Below, piece after piece: positions 10,830-22,726 of a stretch of 64,000 bases of DNA. The stretch covers positions 1,736,001-1,800,000 of the forward strand of contig NZ_CP046600.1 in the NCBI RefSeq assembly GCF_018278905.1, read 5' to 3'. The position numbers and the translations under genes are program-made. This DNA is from Mycobacterium spongiae (lineage in GTDB: Bacteria > Actinomycetota > Actinomycetes > Mycobacteriales > Mycobacteriaceae). Numbering within the stretch: the first letter of the stretch is position 1; every line of letters begins with the position of its first letter. Below the pieces are notes generated by a model. That model searched no databases, was not told where the DNA came from, and saw only the letters and a list, made by a program, of their open reading frames with translations.

Positions 10830-13800
10830 GTGGATTGCCCCGCCTTTCGCCGCATCGCGGCTTGCTGTCGCGCTGCCGCGCGCTGCTGGGCGCGGTCGCG
10901 AACTACGTCAACGTGCTCGTTCACCTGTTGTTCGTCGGTCAGGTTGAGCTGCCGAAGGAGATCGGTGGCGAGATCCTGCGCCGACGCGCCCTGCAAGAGC
11001 AACGCGACGGGCGGCTCCACGCCGAAGTCCGCGCGCGAAGTGTTGCGGATCCGCACTGCCATGAGGGAATCCATCCCCAGTTCGGTCAACGGCATGGTCG
11101 AGTCGACAGCCGAATGGTCGGCGTAGCCCATGATCGCCGCGATGCGCACGCACAATCGTTCGGTCACGATTCCGGCGGCCTCAACAGGATCGAGGCCGGA
11201 CAGCGCATCGGGACCGGGCCAGTCACCCGCGTCGCCCGCACTATCGAGCTCTTCGACTACGAGGGCGAAGTAGCCGATTCGGTGGATCTCAGGGAATGCG
11301 ACCGCCGCCCGATCGGGACGTAGCCGGGCGACGCCGGTATGGCCGCGGTCGCTAGCCAGCAGCGACTCCAGCGCCTCGATCCCTTCGGCCGGCGTAATCG
11401 GATCGAGGACACCGACATTCAACGAGCGCGCGACGCCCACTTCCGACCACTGTCCCCAATTGATCACGGCCGCCGGCAGGCCGGACGCCCTGCGCCACGC
11501 GACGAGGGCATCGAGCCAGGCACTCGCGCACGCGTAGGCCGTCTGCCCGGGAAACCCTAGCAGCGAAGCGACTGAAGAGAATCCCAGCCACCAGTCCAGC
11601 TCCCGGGTGGCGCTCGCTTGGTGCATCCGCAGCGCCCCCGCCGCTTTGGGAGCCCACACCCGTTCCAGACTCTCCTTGCTCATGGAGAACAACAGGTTGT
11701 CGTCGATCACGGCCGCCGCGTGCACGATTCCGCGCAACTCGCGGTCGTTGTCTTCCGCGGCCAGAATGAGGCTTTCGGCCACTGGCGCCGAGGCCACATC
11801 GCCGCGAACAACGACGATCTCAGCTTTGGTTTCCAGCTCGGTCACGATAGCGCGCTGTTCGTCGGACAGATCGCTGCGGCCGTTGAGGACGACGCGGCCG
11901 GCGCCACGGTCGACGATCCATCGTGCGATGACGAGGCCGAGGCCGCCGAGGCCCCCGGTGACGACGTACGACGCTCCGGGACGGACGACCGGGGCGCCCG
12001 TAGGTGCGCCCAGGGTGGCCCGGGTAAGCCGCTCGACGTGGCGGATGGTGCCTCGCCAGGCGACCACGTCGTCGTTATCTGCCGACTGCAGTTCGGCATC
12101 CAGCGCGGCGAGCGTCTCGTCGGCGGGATCCAGATCGACCAGTGTGGTGCGCAGGTCGGGATGCTCGTAGGTGAGCACTCGTATCAGGCCTCTCAACGCG
12201 CCGACGGCGGGAGCTCCCGGCTCCTTGTCGCCAACCGCGAGACCACCGCGGCTGACCAACCAGAGCCTCGGAGACCGGCCGTGCCAGCCGCCGACGATTC
12301 CGCGAATGGCCGCTGAGACCGACCAGACTGTGTCGCGGGCCCGCGTCAGCCCGTCTTCTGGCCCTGTGGACCCGCCTGCGAGGAAGACCACCACACCGGC
12401 GGGTGGGCGCTCGGGATCGCCGGCCGTTTCTGCGAAAGCGGCGAGTACCGCGGGTTCGTCGTCGAGGTTGGCGACGCTCACTCGCTGGGTCGCTGACTGC
12501 CACCGGGAGACGAACGGCTCCGCCGCCGCCTTGGCGTCGGCCTCGGTGAGTACCAGCCAACTCCCCGGCGCGCTGCTTTCCGCGGCAGTGCCTGGCTCGG
12601 GCGGACTTTCCACCCAACTGGTGTCAAAAATCTTCTGCGAGAGCGGCAACGGCACCGCGCGGTGTTCGACGCGCCGCAGATAGATGCCATCGATTTCCGC
12701 AGTCACGGTTCCGGCCCCATCAGCGATCACGAGCCTGCCGAGCTTGCCCGCCCCGCCCTCGGCGAGGCTGGTCAGCTCAGCACGACAGCTGGCGCGCCGG
12801 CCGGGGTCGCCGAATACCCGGATTTTCTCGAACGACACCGGCAGGTATGTGCCGGATTCTGCGGCCTGTCCTTCCGGCATCGCGGCGCCCAAACTCTGCA
12901 GAGCGGCATCCAAGAGGACAGGGTGGATTCGATACCCGGAATGGCGGGGAGCATCCTGCGGGATTTCGATCTCGGTTTCCGCTGTGCCGTCGGGCAACCG
13001 ACTGATTCGAGTCAGCGCCGCGAAGGCCGGCCCGTGGTGCTGTCCGGTCTGGCGTAGCGCGCCGTAGAAGTCAGCGGGGGACACCGAAGTGGCGGCGTGG
13101 CCAGTGGCCGGTGGGTGCTGGTCGGGGACGAGGTCTGACGGCGATGCTTCCACCTTGGCAAGGGCATGCCGGCACCAGCCGCCCGTGGCCGTGCGGGAGT
13201 AGACCTCGATCCGCGTCTTGTCGTCCGAGCCCCGCGTCAACTGAGTCGTCATCTCCGTGGAGCTGTCGATGGGGAGCATCTGCTCGACCTCGAGTTGGCG
13301 GACGGATATGGCGTCGACGGGCAATCCGAGCGCTTCGCTACTGGCGGCAAGGGCGATTTCGGCGAACGCGGCGGCCGGCATGATCGGTTGGCCGTGCACC
13401 TTGTGATCGGCCAGCCAGGGCTGCACCGAGGTCCCCACGTTCGCCTGCCACACATGGTCGCGGCCGGAGGGGATTTCGGTATGAGTCCCAAGCAGCGGGT
13501 GGGTGGCCGCCACGTGGAGCATGCCCGATCGGTCGGGGACCCAGAACTTCTCGTGGTGCCAGGGTGTGGGTGGAAGATCGGCACGTCGCCCGTTCGCGGT
13601 TTCCGGCGTGCCCACCACACCGAGTTGGGCGTGGAAGAACAGGGTTTCGTCGGTGTCCCTGCTCATCGTCGGGGTGACCACACGACCGTGGCTATCGCCC
13701 AGGGCGTCGGTGATCGTGTGGGTAAGCAGCGGATGCGGGCTGATCTCGATGAAGGTGTGGTGTCCGGCGCCAGCCCGAGTGATGGCCTGGTGAAACCGCA

Positions 13801-16222
13801 CGGGGTTGCGCAGGTTGGTGGCCCAGTAGTCGGCATCCATCACCGGTTGGGCCTGCTCGCTGGCGGTGGAGATCATCGGAATCTCGGGCTGCCGAGGCGC
13901 CAAATCACCGAGCGCCGAACGCAACTGTGGCAACACCGGGTCGATGATGGGGTTATGCGAGGCGACGTCGACGTCGATGCGCCGGGCCAGCCGGTTATCG
14001 GCGGCCACCGTCGCGATCACCGTGTCCACCGACGCGGGCGGTCCGGCGATCACCGTGTGACTCGGCGAGGCATATACCGCCACCGTTAGCTGCGGAACGT
14101 CGGCAATCAACGTCTGCGTCGCGTCGGCGTCAAGCTCCAACAGTGCCATCGCGCCCTGACCGGCCAACTGCGCCATCAACCGCGAGCGGGTCGCGATCAC
14201 CCGCAATCCCTCGGCCGGGGTCAGTGCGCCGGCCACCACGGCGGCGGCCACTTCGCCCATCGAGTGCCCAATCACTGCGTCCGGGGTCACCCCGTAGGAG
14301 CGCCACAACGCTGTGAGCGCCAGCTGCACGCCCACCAGGACCGGCTGGATGCGGTCAATGCCGACCACTTCCGCACCGTCGGAGATCAACTCCTGCAGTG
14401 AAAAGCCTACCTGCGCAACGAATTCTGGTTCCAATTCGGCGATGGCGGCGGCGAACGTGGGCTCGTCGGCCAGCAACTGCCGGCCCATCCCGGCCCATTG
14501 CGATCCTTGACCCGAGTACACGAACACGGTGCCTGGGCCGCTCGGGAGCTGATGGCTGGACACGATGCCCGGACCGGGCTGGCCGGCGGCCAGTGCCCGC
14601 AGCCCGGTCACGGCCTGCGCGCGGTCTCTTGCGGCCACCAGGGCACGCCGGCCGTGACGGGTCCGGTGATGACTCAGCGTGTACGCCACATCGGCCAGCG
14701 GGACCGACGCACCCGAACCTTGCAACCAGTCGGCCACCATTTCGGCCAGTGAAGCGACCCGCTGGGGCGTCTTACCCGACAGCACCAACCGCGCAATCCC
14801 CGGAGCCCCCGAATCCGGTTTACCGGCGGATGGCGAGTTCGGCGGCGAACCTTGCTCGATCAGTACGTGCGCATTCGTCCCACTGAGCCCGAACGAGGAC
14901 ACCGCTGCCCGACGCGGACCGGTGGCGTCCGGCCAGGCAGCGCCCTGGGTCGGCACGAACAGGCGGGTCGTTGACGCGTCAATGGCCGGGTTCCACCGGG
15001 TGAAGTGCAAGTTGGGGGGAATGTACCCGCGTCGTACAGCCAGCACCGCCTTGATGAACCCGGCGATCCCGGCCGCTGCCTCCAGGTGACCGAAGTTGGT
15101 CTTGACGGCGCCCAGCGCGCACTCGCCGTCACCGCGGCCGTAGGTGGCCGCCAATGACTCGAATTCGATGGGATCCCCCAACACCGTTCCGGTGCCGTGG
15201 GTCTCGACATAGTTCACGCTGTCGGCAGCGACGTCGGCCATCCGCAGCGCGGAGTTGATCACGTCCCGCTGAGCCAACGCGTTCGGGGCGGTCATGCCGT
15301 TGGATCGGCCGTCCTGGTTGATCGCGGAACCGCGGACCACCGCCAGCACCTGATCCCCGTCACGGGTGGCGTCGGCCAATCGCTTGAGCACCACCACCCC
15401 GGCGCCCTCGCCGCGGACGAAGCCGTCCGCGCCGGCATCGAAGGCCTTGCATCGACCCGTCGGTGAGAGGGCCGAGAACTTGGACAGCGCGATGCTGGTA
15501 TACGGCGACAAACTGAGCTGGACACCGCCGGCCAGTGCCAAGTCACTCTCGCGCAGGCGCAGGCTCTGACATGCCAAGTGCACCGCCACCAACGACGATG
15601 AACACGCGGTGTCTACGGCTACTGCTGGACCGCGCAGCCCCAGCAGATACGAAATCCGGCCCACCGCCATGCAGTGCGGGACTCCGGTGCTCATGTACGC
15701 GTCGATCTCGGCGAACCGCTCCATGTTTACCGTGGAGTAGTCCCAGGACCACAAGCCCATCATGACGCCGGTCCTGGTGCCGTTCAGGGAATCTGGCGGG
15801 ATGCCGGCATGTTCGAGCGCTTCCCAGGTGACCTCGAGCAGCATTCGTTGTTGCGGGTCGATCGCCGTTGCTTCGCGTGGGGTGATCCCGAAGAAGTCGG
15901 CGTCGAACCCGGCGACATCGGAGAGGAAACCACCCCATTTCGTGGTCATCCGCCCCGGTGCCTCCGGATCGGGATCGTAGTACGCGTCGGCATCCCAGCG
16001 GTCGTCCGGCACCATGGACACGGCGTCGCGGCCGTTGACCAGTAGTTCCCAAAAACTTTGCGGCCCAGACACATCGCCGGGAAAGCGGCACCCGATGCCG
16101 ACTACTGCGATCGGCTCGGCGACGTCGGTCGGGAACGTCGTGCCCGCGCGAACTAGCTCGCGGGCGAGTACATCTCGCGCTTTCGGAGACAGTTGGGCCG
16201 CGCGCTCGGCGAGGCTTGTCAT
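10826..16222 (-). CDS. ppsD: Phthiocerol synthesis polyketide synthase PpsD
   Basis: 1798 residues, module KS-AT-DH-KR-ACP. KS Cys207 lies in [10 protein letters not shown] has GHSMGE near residue 654 and VASH near 753, the signature of methylmalonyl-specific AT domains; PpsA-C have VAPH instead. The DH is intact, with His940 in HKVHGQPIMP (HxxxGxxxxP) and Asp1105 in HPVLLDAALQ. KR has GGLGGLG near 1422 and a B-type-like IDD. ACP Ser1719 lies in LGMDSLM. There is no ER; in M. tuberculosis the missing enoyl reduction is supplied in trans by Rv2953, which is not in this window. Overlaps both neighbours by 4 bp, so translation is coupled. Confidence 0.96.
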   Translation of the reverse strand: MTSLAERAAQLSPKARDVLARELVRAGTTFPTDVAEPIAVVGIGCRFPGDVSGPQSFWELLVNGRDAVSMVPDDRWDADAYYDPDPEAPGRMTTKWGGFLSDVAGFDADFFGITPREATAIDPQQRMLLEVTWEALEHAGIPPDSLNGTRTGVMMGLWSWDYSTVNMERFAEIDAYMSTGVPHCMAVGRISYLLGLRGPAVAVDTACSSSLVAVHLACQSLRLRESDLALAGGVQLSLSPYTSIALSKFSALSPTGRCKAFDAGADGFVRGEGAGVVVLKRLADATRDGDQVLAVVRGSAINQDGRSNGMTAPNALAQRDVINSALRMADVAADSVNYVETHGTGTVLGDPIEFESLAATYGRGDGECALGAVKTNFGHLEAAAGIAGFIKAVLAVRRGYIPPNLHFTRWNPAIDASTTRLFVPTQGAAWPDATGPRRAAVSSFGLSGTNAHVLIEQGSPPNSPSAGKPDSGAPGIARLVLSGKTPQRVASLAEMVADWLQGSGASVPLADVAYTLSHHRTRHGRRALVAARDRAQAVTGLRALAAGQPGPGIVSSHQLPSGPGTVFVYSGQGSQWAGMGRQLLADEPTFAAAIAELEPEFVAQVGFSLQELISDGAEVVGIDRIQPVLVGVQLALTALWRSYGVTPDAVIGHSMGEVAAAVVAGALTPAEGLRVIATRSRLMAQLAGQGAMALLELDADATQTLIADVPQLTVAVYASPSHTVIAGPPASVDTVIATVAADNRLARRIDVDVASHNPIIDPVLPQLRSALGDLAPRQPEIPMISTASEQAQPVMDADYWATNLRNPVRFHQAITRAGAGHHTFIEISPHPLLTHTITDALGDSHGRVVTPTMSRDTDETLFFHAQLGVVGTPETANGRRADLPPTPWHHEKFWVPDRSGMLHVAATHPLLGTHTEIPSGRDHVWQANVGTSVQPWLADHKVHGQPIMPAAAFAEIALAASSEALGLPVDAISVRQLEVEQMLPIDSSTEMTTQLTRGSDDKTRIEVYSRTATGGWCRHALAKVEASPSDLVPDQHPPATGHAATSVSPADFYGALRQTGQHHGPAFAALTRISRLPDGTAETEIEIPQDAPRHSGYRIHPVLLDAALQSLGAAMPEGQAAESGTYLPVSFEKIRVFGDPGRRASCRAELTSLAEGGAGKLGRLVIADGAGTVTAEIDGIYLRRVEHRAVPLPLSQKIFDTSWVESPPEPGTAAESSAPGSWLVLTEADAKAAAEPFVSRWQSATQRVSVANLDDEPAVLAAFAETAGDPERPPAGVVVFLAGGSTGPEDGLTRARDTVWSVSAAIRGIVGGWHGRSPRLWLVSRGGLAVGDKEPGAPAVGALRGLIRVLTYEHPDLRTTLVDLDPADETLAALDAELQSADNDDVVAWRGTIRHVERLTRATLGAPTGAPVVRPGASYVVTGGLGGLGLVIARWIVDRGAGRVVLNGRSDLSDEQRAIVTELETKAEIVVVRGDVASAPVAESLILAAEDNDRELRGIVHAAAVIDDNLLFSMSKESLERVWAPKAAGALRMHQASATRELDWWLGFSSVASLLGFPGQTAYACASAWLDALVAWRRASGLPAAVINWGQWSEVGVARSLNVGVLDPITPAEGIEALESLLASDRGHTGVARLRPDRAAVAFPEIHRIGYFALVVEELDSAGDAGDWPGPDALSGLDPVEAAGIVTERLCVRIAAIMGYADHSAVDSTMPLTELGMDSLMAVRIRNTSRADFGVEPPVALLLQGASAQDLATDLLRQLNLTDEQQVNEHVDVVRDRAQQRAAARQQAAMRRKAGQST

Positions 16223-19200
16223 AAGTCGGCGCCTTCTGCCGCAGCCTCCAGCTCGGTGCGCTCGACCAGCTCGGACAGCAGTTCCATCTCCTCGTCGGAC
16301 AGGGAGGTCTCCTCGTCGGAGGTCGCCGACTCATCGGACGGCGCCGTGTAGCCCATCCGCTCGCACAACGCACCCGCCAGATCGGTGATGGTCGGGTATG
16401 CCCAGACCAACGCGACCGGCAATGTCATGTCCAAGCTCGCCTCTAGTCTGTTCCGCAATTCGAGGCCCATCAGTGAGTCGAGACCCAGCGATTCCATCGG
16501 CTGGTTGTGGTCAATGGGCTCGCTGGAGCGCAGCACTCCCTGGATCTCGTCGGCGATCGCGGATGCCAGCTGGGCGGGACGCTCGCTTGGGTCAGTCGCT
16601 TCCAATTCCGCACGGATCTTGCCGCCGCCGCGCCGCTCGATGGTGGTGGTGTCGCGCAGGGTGGCGAAGAGGGAGGATGCGGCTAGGGCGGGGAAGGATT
16701 GGAAGTATTGGCGGGCGTCGAGGGTGAACACGCCGGTGTGGGCGCGGTCGGCGGTCAGGACTGCTTGTAGGGCGGAGAGGCCTTGTTCGGTGGTGAGCAT
16801 GGTGACGCCGAGGTCGGCGAGGAATTGGGCGCGGCCGACTTCGGCCCAGGGTCCCCAGTTGATGCCGATGGCGGGTAGTCCGTGGCTGCGGCGGTGGGAG
16901 ACGAGGGCATCGACCCAGGAGTTGGCGGCGGCGTAGGCGCCTTGGCCGGGTGAGCCGATCAGGGAGGCGACCGAGGAGAAGGTCAGCCACCAGTCGAGGT
17001 CGAGGTGGGTGGTGGCCTCGTGCAGGCGCCAGTTGCCGGTGACTTTGGGGGTGAATACCGTGGTGGCGGCCGATTCGGACATGTTCAACACGATCTCGTC
17101 GGCGAGCACCATGGCGCTGTGCACGACGCCGGCCACGCGGAAACCGGCGTCTTCGACCGCGGTGACGAGTCGGGTGGCGGTGTCGGCGTCGGTGATGTCG
17201 CCGGTGATGACCTCGATGCGGTGGCCGGCGGCGGTGAGCTCGGCGATGGTGGCGCTGGCGTCGTCGTTGGGTGCGCAACGTCCGTTGAGGACAATCAATC
17301 CCGCGCCGTGGTTGGCCAGCCATTCGGCGACGACGAGACCTAGTCCGCCCATGCCGCCGACGACGATGTAGCCGCCGTCGGAGGTGACCAGCGGTGGCGG
17401 GGACGCGGCCGCGTCGATGCGGCCGGTGGCCGGTATCGAGATGACGATCTTGCCGGTGTGTTTACCGGAGGCCATCAGTCGAAACGCGTCGAAGGCGTGG
17501 TCGAGGCTGAACTCGGTGACCGGAGGTGCCTGCAGGGTGCCGTCGGAGACATGCTGGAGGATTTCGTGGAGTAACCGGCGATACCGGGCTGGTTGCAGCC
17601 GCAGGTTCAAGTCGAGGTCGACGACGGTGAAGGAGGCGCTTTTGGCCAGCGCGGCCAACCCTAGGTTGGCGTCGGCGTGGACGTCTTTCTTGCCGATTTC
17701 GACGAACCGGCCACCGGGAGCAAGGATGCGCACTCCGCGTTGAATCGCTTCGCCGGGCAGTGAATTAAGAATGAGATCCACCCCGTAGCCCTCGGTGGTC
17801 TCGAGGATCTCGTCGGCGAAATCCACGCTGCGTGAGTCGCCGATGTAGTCCACACCGAGCTCGGCGAGCATGGCGCGTTTGTCGTCGGAGCCGGCCGTGG
17901 TGTAGATGCGGGCCCCGATCATCTTGGCGATCGAAATCGCCGCCAACCCGACACCGCCGGTGGCCGAATGGATGAGCACGCGTTCACCGGGGGCCAGCCG
18001 CCCGACCACACACAGTGACTCCCAGGCGGTCAGATACGCGATACCGAACGCGGCGGCTTGGCCGTCGGCGAGCTCGTCGGAGATGGGCACCACCAAGTCG
18101 GCAAGGGTCGTCATATGCGAGCCGAACGTTCCCGGACCGAACGCGATGACACGCTGGCCAATCGCCACGGAGTCGACATCGGCACCCACCGCGGTCACCA
18201 CACCGACGCACTCGCCACCGATGACCGGGGGACCGTCGGTGCCCGGGTAGATCCCCATGGCCTTGAGCACGTCAGCGAAGTTGAGTCCCGCCGCGGCGAT
18301 GCGCACCTCAACCTGGCCGGGTTGCGGGGCGATCCGCTTGACCGCGTGCACCGTGAGCGCATCGAGGCGCCCGGGTTGATCGATCTGCAACCGCACCGCC
18401 GCGCCGGCATCGAGGTCGGCCACCGTCGTTCGCGATTCCACCACCAACTCACCACCGGCGGTGGTGGGTGCGGGCACCAGCCTGTTCACCCAGCGGTGTC
18501 CCGCGCGCAGGGCGACCTCGTCATCGTCGCTACCGGCGAGCAACTCCTCGGTCAGGGCCGCGACCGAGTCCTCACCGTCGGCCTCGACGTCGACCATCGT
18601 GGTCTTGAGTTCGGGATGCTCGAAGGCCAGCACCCGCGCGATACCCCGCAGCTGGGCCGAAGAGAGCGTGACGTGTTCGCCGGCGTCGAGTTGGGCCGCC
18701 CCCCGGGTGACGATCCACAACCGCGGACTATTACGCGCACCCACCCGCGAGATCGTCTTGACCAACTCAGCGATAAACAACGTCCGTTGCTGCGCTAGGT
18801 CCAGTTGCGCCTGCTGTGGCAGGGCCTCATCAACGGCCCGGGGTGGACACACCACCATCACCGCGTCGAAGCCGCGATCACTCTCGGAGATCACCTGCTG
18901 CAGCCGTTGCTGATCATCGGCACCGACGACTTCGCACCGCCCGACCTGGTCACCAACACCGCCGACCAACCCCGCAACCAACCCATCGGCAGGCTCACCG
19001 ACCACCAACAGATCCCCCACCGACCCCGCCGGCTTACCCAGCGCCGCGGGCTCCCACTCCAACGTGAACAACCGACCCGCGCCCTCACCAGCCCCACCCG
19101 GCGACTGCAACACCGCCATAGCGACTTCATCGATCGCCAACAGTGGTTGACCATCGTGGCCGGTCACCAACACCTGACCAACCAGCTGGCCGTCGGTCAC

Positions 19201-22200
19201 GGCCAGGGAGCCAAATGCGTAGGCCCCTTCGGTGACATCGCCGTAGACGTGGATGCCGGCGAAACGAACCGGAAGCACCATGGCCTGCTGATCGGTTTGC
19301 CCGCCGGCGAACTCGGTTGCCAACTGGGTGGCACCCAGGGTCTGCAACGCGACGTCCATCACGACCGGGTGCAGCAGCAGCTTGCGCGCACCCGCCTTGG
19401 CTGACGCGGGCAGCTGGACCTCAGCGCGGGCTACACCAGACGAGGAGATCGTCAGGCCTACGATCCCGCGGAACGCCTGTCCGTGTTGCTGGCCCGCGGC
19501 GCGCAGCCGGCGATACAGCTCGTCGGGGTCCAGTTCCGTCGCGCCGTCGTCGGCTGTAAATTCCGGCGCCTCGCGAGGCGGCTGGGGGGCACGTGCGAGT
19601 GTGGCCGTCGCGTGCTTGGTCCATCTGGATGCGCCGCTGCGAGTGCGTATTTCGACCCGGCACATCTGGTCGTCGCCGGTGAGCGTGGTGACCAGCATCG
19701 TGCCGTTGGTCACGTGCAGCACCTGATCGAGGGACAGCTCGCGGATCGTCCAGGGTTGATCTGCGGAATCTGCGGAATCTGGGGTGTCTGGGGTGTCTGC
19801 GGAGGCCCCGAATGCGTCGGTGACCGCCGCCAGCGCGATCTCGGCGTAGGCCGCGCCTGGCAGCACGCACAGCTCATCGATGCGATGGTCGCCCAGCCAC
19901 AGCAGATCCGGACTGAGCTCGTTCTCCCAGACCCGGGTGCCGTTGGTGGGATCAATGACTCCCATGCCGAGTAGCGGATGAGTGCCTGCCGCATGGGAGG
20001 TGGTGGTACTGGAGAGCCAGTGGTGGGTGTGGTGCCAGGGGGTGGTGGGGATGCGGGGGTGCGGTCCGGGGGGATGGGGTGTCTGTGGTGGGTGAGTGGT
20101 GTGGGTGGTGTTGAGGTTGGTGTGGAAGGTGATGGTGTCGTCGGCGTCGCGTTGCAGGGTGCCGATGCTGCGGTGTGCGGCGCTGCCGAGGATGTCGGTG
20201 ACGGCATGGGTGAGCAGCGGGTGCGCGCTGATCTCGATGAAGGTGTGGTGCTCGGCGCCGGCCGCAGTGATGGCCTGCTGAAATCGCACCGGGTTGCGCA
20301 TGTTGGTGGCCCAATGCTCGGCGTCGAACACCGGGGTGCGATCCAGGTCTTCGTAGGTGGTGGAAATGATCGGAATCGTCGGCGATTTCGGTCTGAGATC
20401 AGCCAATTCCGACCGCATCGAGGGTTGCAGCGCGTCCATGGCCTGGTTATGCGGGGCCACCTCGATATTGACCCGGCTCGCGAACTGGTCTTGGGCGCGC
20501 ACCGTCTCGATGAGAGCCTCGATCTGCTGGGTCGGTCCGGCGATCACGGTTTGGCGCGGTGAGTTGTAGATCGCCAACGTCACGTCGGGGTGATCGGCGA
20601 TCAGCGCCTCGGTCTGCTCGGCGTCGAGCTCGAGCAGCGCCATGCCGCCTTGCCCCGATAGCGGCGCCATGAGCCGGGAGCGGGTGGCGGTGATCCGCAG
20701 TCCCTCGGCCGGGGTCAGTGCGCCGGCGACCACGGCGGCGGTCACCTCGCCCATGGAATGTCCGATCACCGCGTCCGGGGTCACCCCGTAGGAGCGCCAT
20801 AACGCGGTCAGCGCCAATTGCATGCCGATCAGACCCAGCTGGATCTGTTCGATCCCGACGAGTTCTTTGCCTTGGGCGATCACGTCGTGCAGCGAGAACC
20901 CGGCTTGGGCAAGGAAGTCGGGCTCGAGTTCGGCGATCGCGGCGGCGAACGCGGGCTCGTCGGCCAGCAAGTGTCGACCCATTCCGGCCCACTGCCAGCC
21001 GCGACCCGAATACACGAACACCGTGCCCGGCGCGGCTGGGCCGGCCTGGCAGCCGACTACTCCATCGGCGGATTGGCCGGCGGCCAGGGCGCGCAGCCCC
21101 GTCACCGCCTGGGTGTGATCGCGTGCGACCACGGTGGCAAAGGTCGCTTGTCGGGCTCGGTGGTGGTTGAGCGTGTGTGCGACATCGGCGAGGGCTACCT
21201 CGGCGCCGGGTCCGGCCATCCACTCGGCCAACACCGATGCCGTGGTGCCCACTCGCTGTGCGGTCTTGCCTGGCACCACCAAGGTCGACACCGTCGGCGC
21301 CGGCGCGTCAGCGGCGACCGGCGTCGTATCCGGACCCTGCTCGATCACCACATGAGCATTCGTCCCGCTGACACCGAACGAAGACACCCCCGCCCTGCGA
21401 GGACGACCGGTGACTGGCCAGTCCATTGCCTCGGCCGCGATGGCCAGGCGCGCGGCGCCTTCGCTGGCATGCGGCGTCAACTCATGGAAATTGAGGTGCC
21501 GGGGAATGTAGCCGTGGTTGAGGGAGAGCACCGCCTTGATGAACCCGGCGATGCCGGCCGAGGACTCCAGATGACCGATATTGGTCTTCACCGATCCGAT
21601 TACCAGCGGCTGGGCGCTTTCCCGATCGCTGAAAACCTTGCTCAGCGCGTCGAGTTCGATCGGGTCGCCGAGCGGGGTACCTGTTCCATGAGCCTCGATG
21701 TAATCGATGTCGGCGGGCTTCAACTTCGCCGATTCCAGCGCCCGGCGGATCAACGCCTGTTGCGCCGGGCCGTTCGGAACGGTCAATCCGCTGCTAGCAC
21801 CGTCTTGGTTGACGGCCGAACCGCGCACTACTGCCAGGATTCGGTTGCCGTCGCGTTCGGCGTCGGCCAACCGCTTGAGTACCACCACTCCGCTGCCTTC
21901 GCTGCGCACATACCCATCGGCGGATGCGTCGAAGGTCTTGCACTGCCCCTCCGGCGACAACATCCCAAACCGTGAACAGCTGATGCTCGGCGCGGAGCTG
22001 AGCAACAGGTGGGTGCCACCGACCAGTGCTGTGTTGCATTCTCGAGTGCGCAGGCTGTGACATGCCAGGTGCAGTGCGACGAGCGATGACGAGCAGGCCG
22101 TGTCGACAGCCACCGCAGGGCCCCGAGCTCCGAAGAAATACGCCAACCGTCCGGCCGCGAGGTATCCCCCGTTTCCGGTGAGCAGGTAGGCATCGAGGTC

Positions 22201-22722
22201 TTCGGGCCCCAATTGGCCTGCGAGCGTGAGCATGTAGTCATATCCGGAGAGCCCGACGAAGACGCCTGTCTGGCTGCCACGAATGGTGTGCGGCGGCACA
22301 CCCGCGTCCTCCAAAGCCTCCCAGGCAACCTCGAGTAGCAACCGTTGTTGTGGGTCCATGCCCGCTGCCTCGCGGGGGGTGATGGAGAAAAACTCTGCGT
22401 CGAACTCGTCCGGCGCCCAGCTGGTGAGGAAGCCGCCTTCCCGATTGCATATCGTTCCCGGCACCGTGTAGTCGTCGGTGTACAAGGCGTCGGCATCCCA
22501 CCGTTCGGCGGGAACCTTGATGATGCCGCTGCGGCCGTCCCGCAACAGGTTCCAGAACTGCTCGGGGTTGTCTACGCCACCGGGGAGCCGACATCCAATT
22601 CCGACCACGGCGATTGGTTCGGTAGTCGCCTTCTCGGCGATTTCCAGGCGCGCGCTGAGGTCATCGATCTTGTGCAACGCCTCGGTGATGATCGCGCGGC
22701 GGTCGGGTGACGTGGTGGTCAT
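16219..22722 (-). CDS. ppsC: Phthiocerol synthesis polyketide synthase PpsC
   Basis: 2167 residues, fully reducing module KS-AT-DH-ER-KR-ACP, as in M. tuberculosis PpsC (about 2188). KS Cys210; AT GHSMGE near 654 with VAPHN; DH His946 in [11 protein letters not shown] (Glu where the family Gly sits, as I recall for PpsC) and Asp1123 in [12 protein letters not shown] loop HSATGGVG near 1584; KR GGMGGLG near 1790 with LAD at the stereochemistry position; ACP Ser2083 in LGLDSLMG. The DH holds a short acidic repeat ([13 protein letters not shown]). The stretches 16641-19130 (ER-KR) and 20017-21366 (KS end to AT) recur almost unchanged in ppsB. PpsC probably is the donor, because this architecture is the expected one here. 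Confidence 0.96.
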   Translation of the reverse strand: MTTTSPDRRAIITEALHKIDDLSARLEIAEKATTEPIAVVGIGCRLPGGVDNPEQFWNLLRDGRSGIIKVPAERWDADALYTDDYTVPGTICNREGGFLTSWAPDEFDAEFFSITPREAAGMDPQQRLLLEVAWEALEDAGVPPHTIRGSQTGVFVGLSGYDYMLTLAGQLGPEDLDAYLLTGNGGYLAAGRLAYFFGARGPAVAVDTACSSSLVALHLACHSLRTRECNTALVGGTHLLLSSAPSISCSRFGMLSPEGQCKTFDASADGYVRSEGSGVVVLKRLADAERDGNRILAVVRGSAVNQDGASSGLTVPNGPAQQALIRRALESAKLKPADIDYIEAHGTGTPLGDPIELDALSKVFSDRESAQPLVIGSVKTNIGHLESSAGIAGFIKAVLSLNHGYIPRHLNFHELTPHASEGAARLAIAAEAMDWPVTGRPRRAGVSSFGVSGTNAHVVIEQGPDTTPVAADAPAPTVSTLVVPGKTAQRVGTTASVLAEWMAGPGAEVALADVAHTLNHHRARQATFATVVARDHTQAVTGLRALAAGQSADGVVGCQAGPAAPGTVFVYSGRGWQWAGMGRHLLADEPAFAAAIAELEPDFLAQAGFSLHDVIAQGKELVGIEQIQLGLIGMQLALTALWRSYGVTPDAVIGHSMGEVTAAVVAGALTPAEGLRITATRSRLMAPLSGQGGMALLELDAEQTEALIADHPDVTLAIYNSPRQTVIAGPTQQIEALIETVRAQDQFASRVNIEVAPHNQAMDALQPSMRSELADLRPKSPTIPIISTTYEDLDRTPVFDAEHWATNMRNPVRFQQAITAAGAEHHTFIEISAHPLLTHAVTDILGSAAHRSIGTLQRDADDTITFHTNLNTTHTTHPPQTPHPPGPHPRIPTTPWHHTHHWLSSTTTSHAAGTHPLLGMGVIDPTNGTRVWENELSPDLLWLGDHRIDELCVLPGAAYAEIALAAVTDAFGASADTPDTPDSADSADQPWTIRELSLDQVLHVTNGTMLVTTLTGDDQMCRVEIRTRSGASRWTKHATATLARAPQPPREAPEFTADDGATELDPDELYRRLRAAGQQHGQAFRGIVGLTISSSGVARAEVQLPASAKAGARKLLLHPVVMDVALQTLGATQLATEFAGGQTDQQAMVLPVRFAGIHVYGDVTEGAYAFGSLAVTDGQLVGQVLVTGHDGQPLLAIDEVAMAVLQSPGGAGEGAGRLFTLEWEPAALGKPAGSVGDLLVVGEPADGLVAGLVGGVGDQVGRCEVVGADDQQRLQQVISESDRGFDAVMVVCPPRAVDEALPQQAQLDLAQQRTLFIAELVKTISRVGARNSPRLWIVTRGAAQLDAGEHVTLSSAQLRGIARVLAFEHPELKTTMVDVEADGEDSVAALTEELLAGSDDDEVALRAGHRWVNRLVPAPTTAGGELVVESRTTVADLDAGAAVRLQIDQPGRLDALTVHAVKRIAPQPGQVEVRIAAAGLNFADVLKAMGIYPGTDGPPVIGGECVGVVTAVGADVDSVAIGQRVIAFGPGTFGSHMTTLADLVVPISDELADGQAAAFGIAYLTAWESLCVVGRLAPGERVLIHSATGGVGLAAISIAKMIGARIYTTAGSDDKRAMLAELGVDYIGDSRSVDFADEILETTEGYGVDLILNSLPGEAIQRGVRILAPGGRFVEIGKKDVHADANLGLAALAKSASFTVVDLDLNLRLQPARYRRLLHEILQHVSDGTLQAPPVTEFSLDHAFDAFRLMASGKHTGKIVISIPATGRIDAAASPPPLVTSDGGYIVVGGMGGLGLVVAEWLANHGAGLIVLNGRCAPNDDASATIAELTAAGHRIEVITGDITDADTATRLVTAVEDAGFRVAGVVHSAMVLADEIVLNMSESAATTVFTPKVTGNWRLHEATTHLDLDWWLTFSSVASLIGSPGQGAYAAANSWVDALVSHRRSHGLPAIGINWGPWAEVGRAQFLADLGVTMLTTEQGLSALQAVLTADRAHTGVFTLDARQYFQSFPALAASSLFATLRDTTTIERRGGGKIRAELEATDPSERPAQLASAIADEIQGVLRSSEPIDHNQPMESLGLDSLMGLELRNRLEASLDMTLPVALVWAYPTITDLAGALCERMGYTAPSDESATSDEETSLSDEEMELLSELVERTELEAAAEGADL
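16641..19130. repeat. Direct repeat A, copy in ppsC (ER-KR)
   Basis: This 2,490-bp stretch recurs at 23149-25638 in ppsB at a constant offset of 6,508 bp. Where read side by side, the only difference found is one base near the end (G at 19123, A at 25631), and the encoded proteins agree throughout. It covers the ER and KR and ends exactly where the DH begins. Outside it the two genes diverge at once. The identity, including at third codon positions, points to recent gene conversion or duplication. Confidence 0.93.
20017..21366. repeat. Direct repeat B, copy in ppsC (KS end to AT)
   Basis: This 1,350-bp stretch recurs at 25709-27058 in ppsB at a constant offset of 5,692 bp, with roughly ten base differences seen. 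Examples are 20421 A/G, a pair near 20488, several near 20985-21000, and others near 21029, 21294, 21323 and 21337. Most differences lie toward the KS side, as expected if a conversion tract fades there. It encodes the end of the KS linker and the whole AT. Confidence 0.9.
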
Positions 22723-22726
22723 TGCG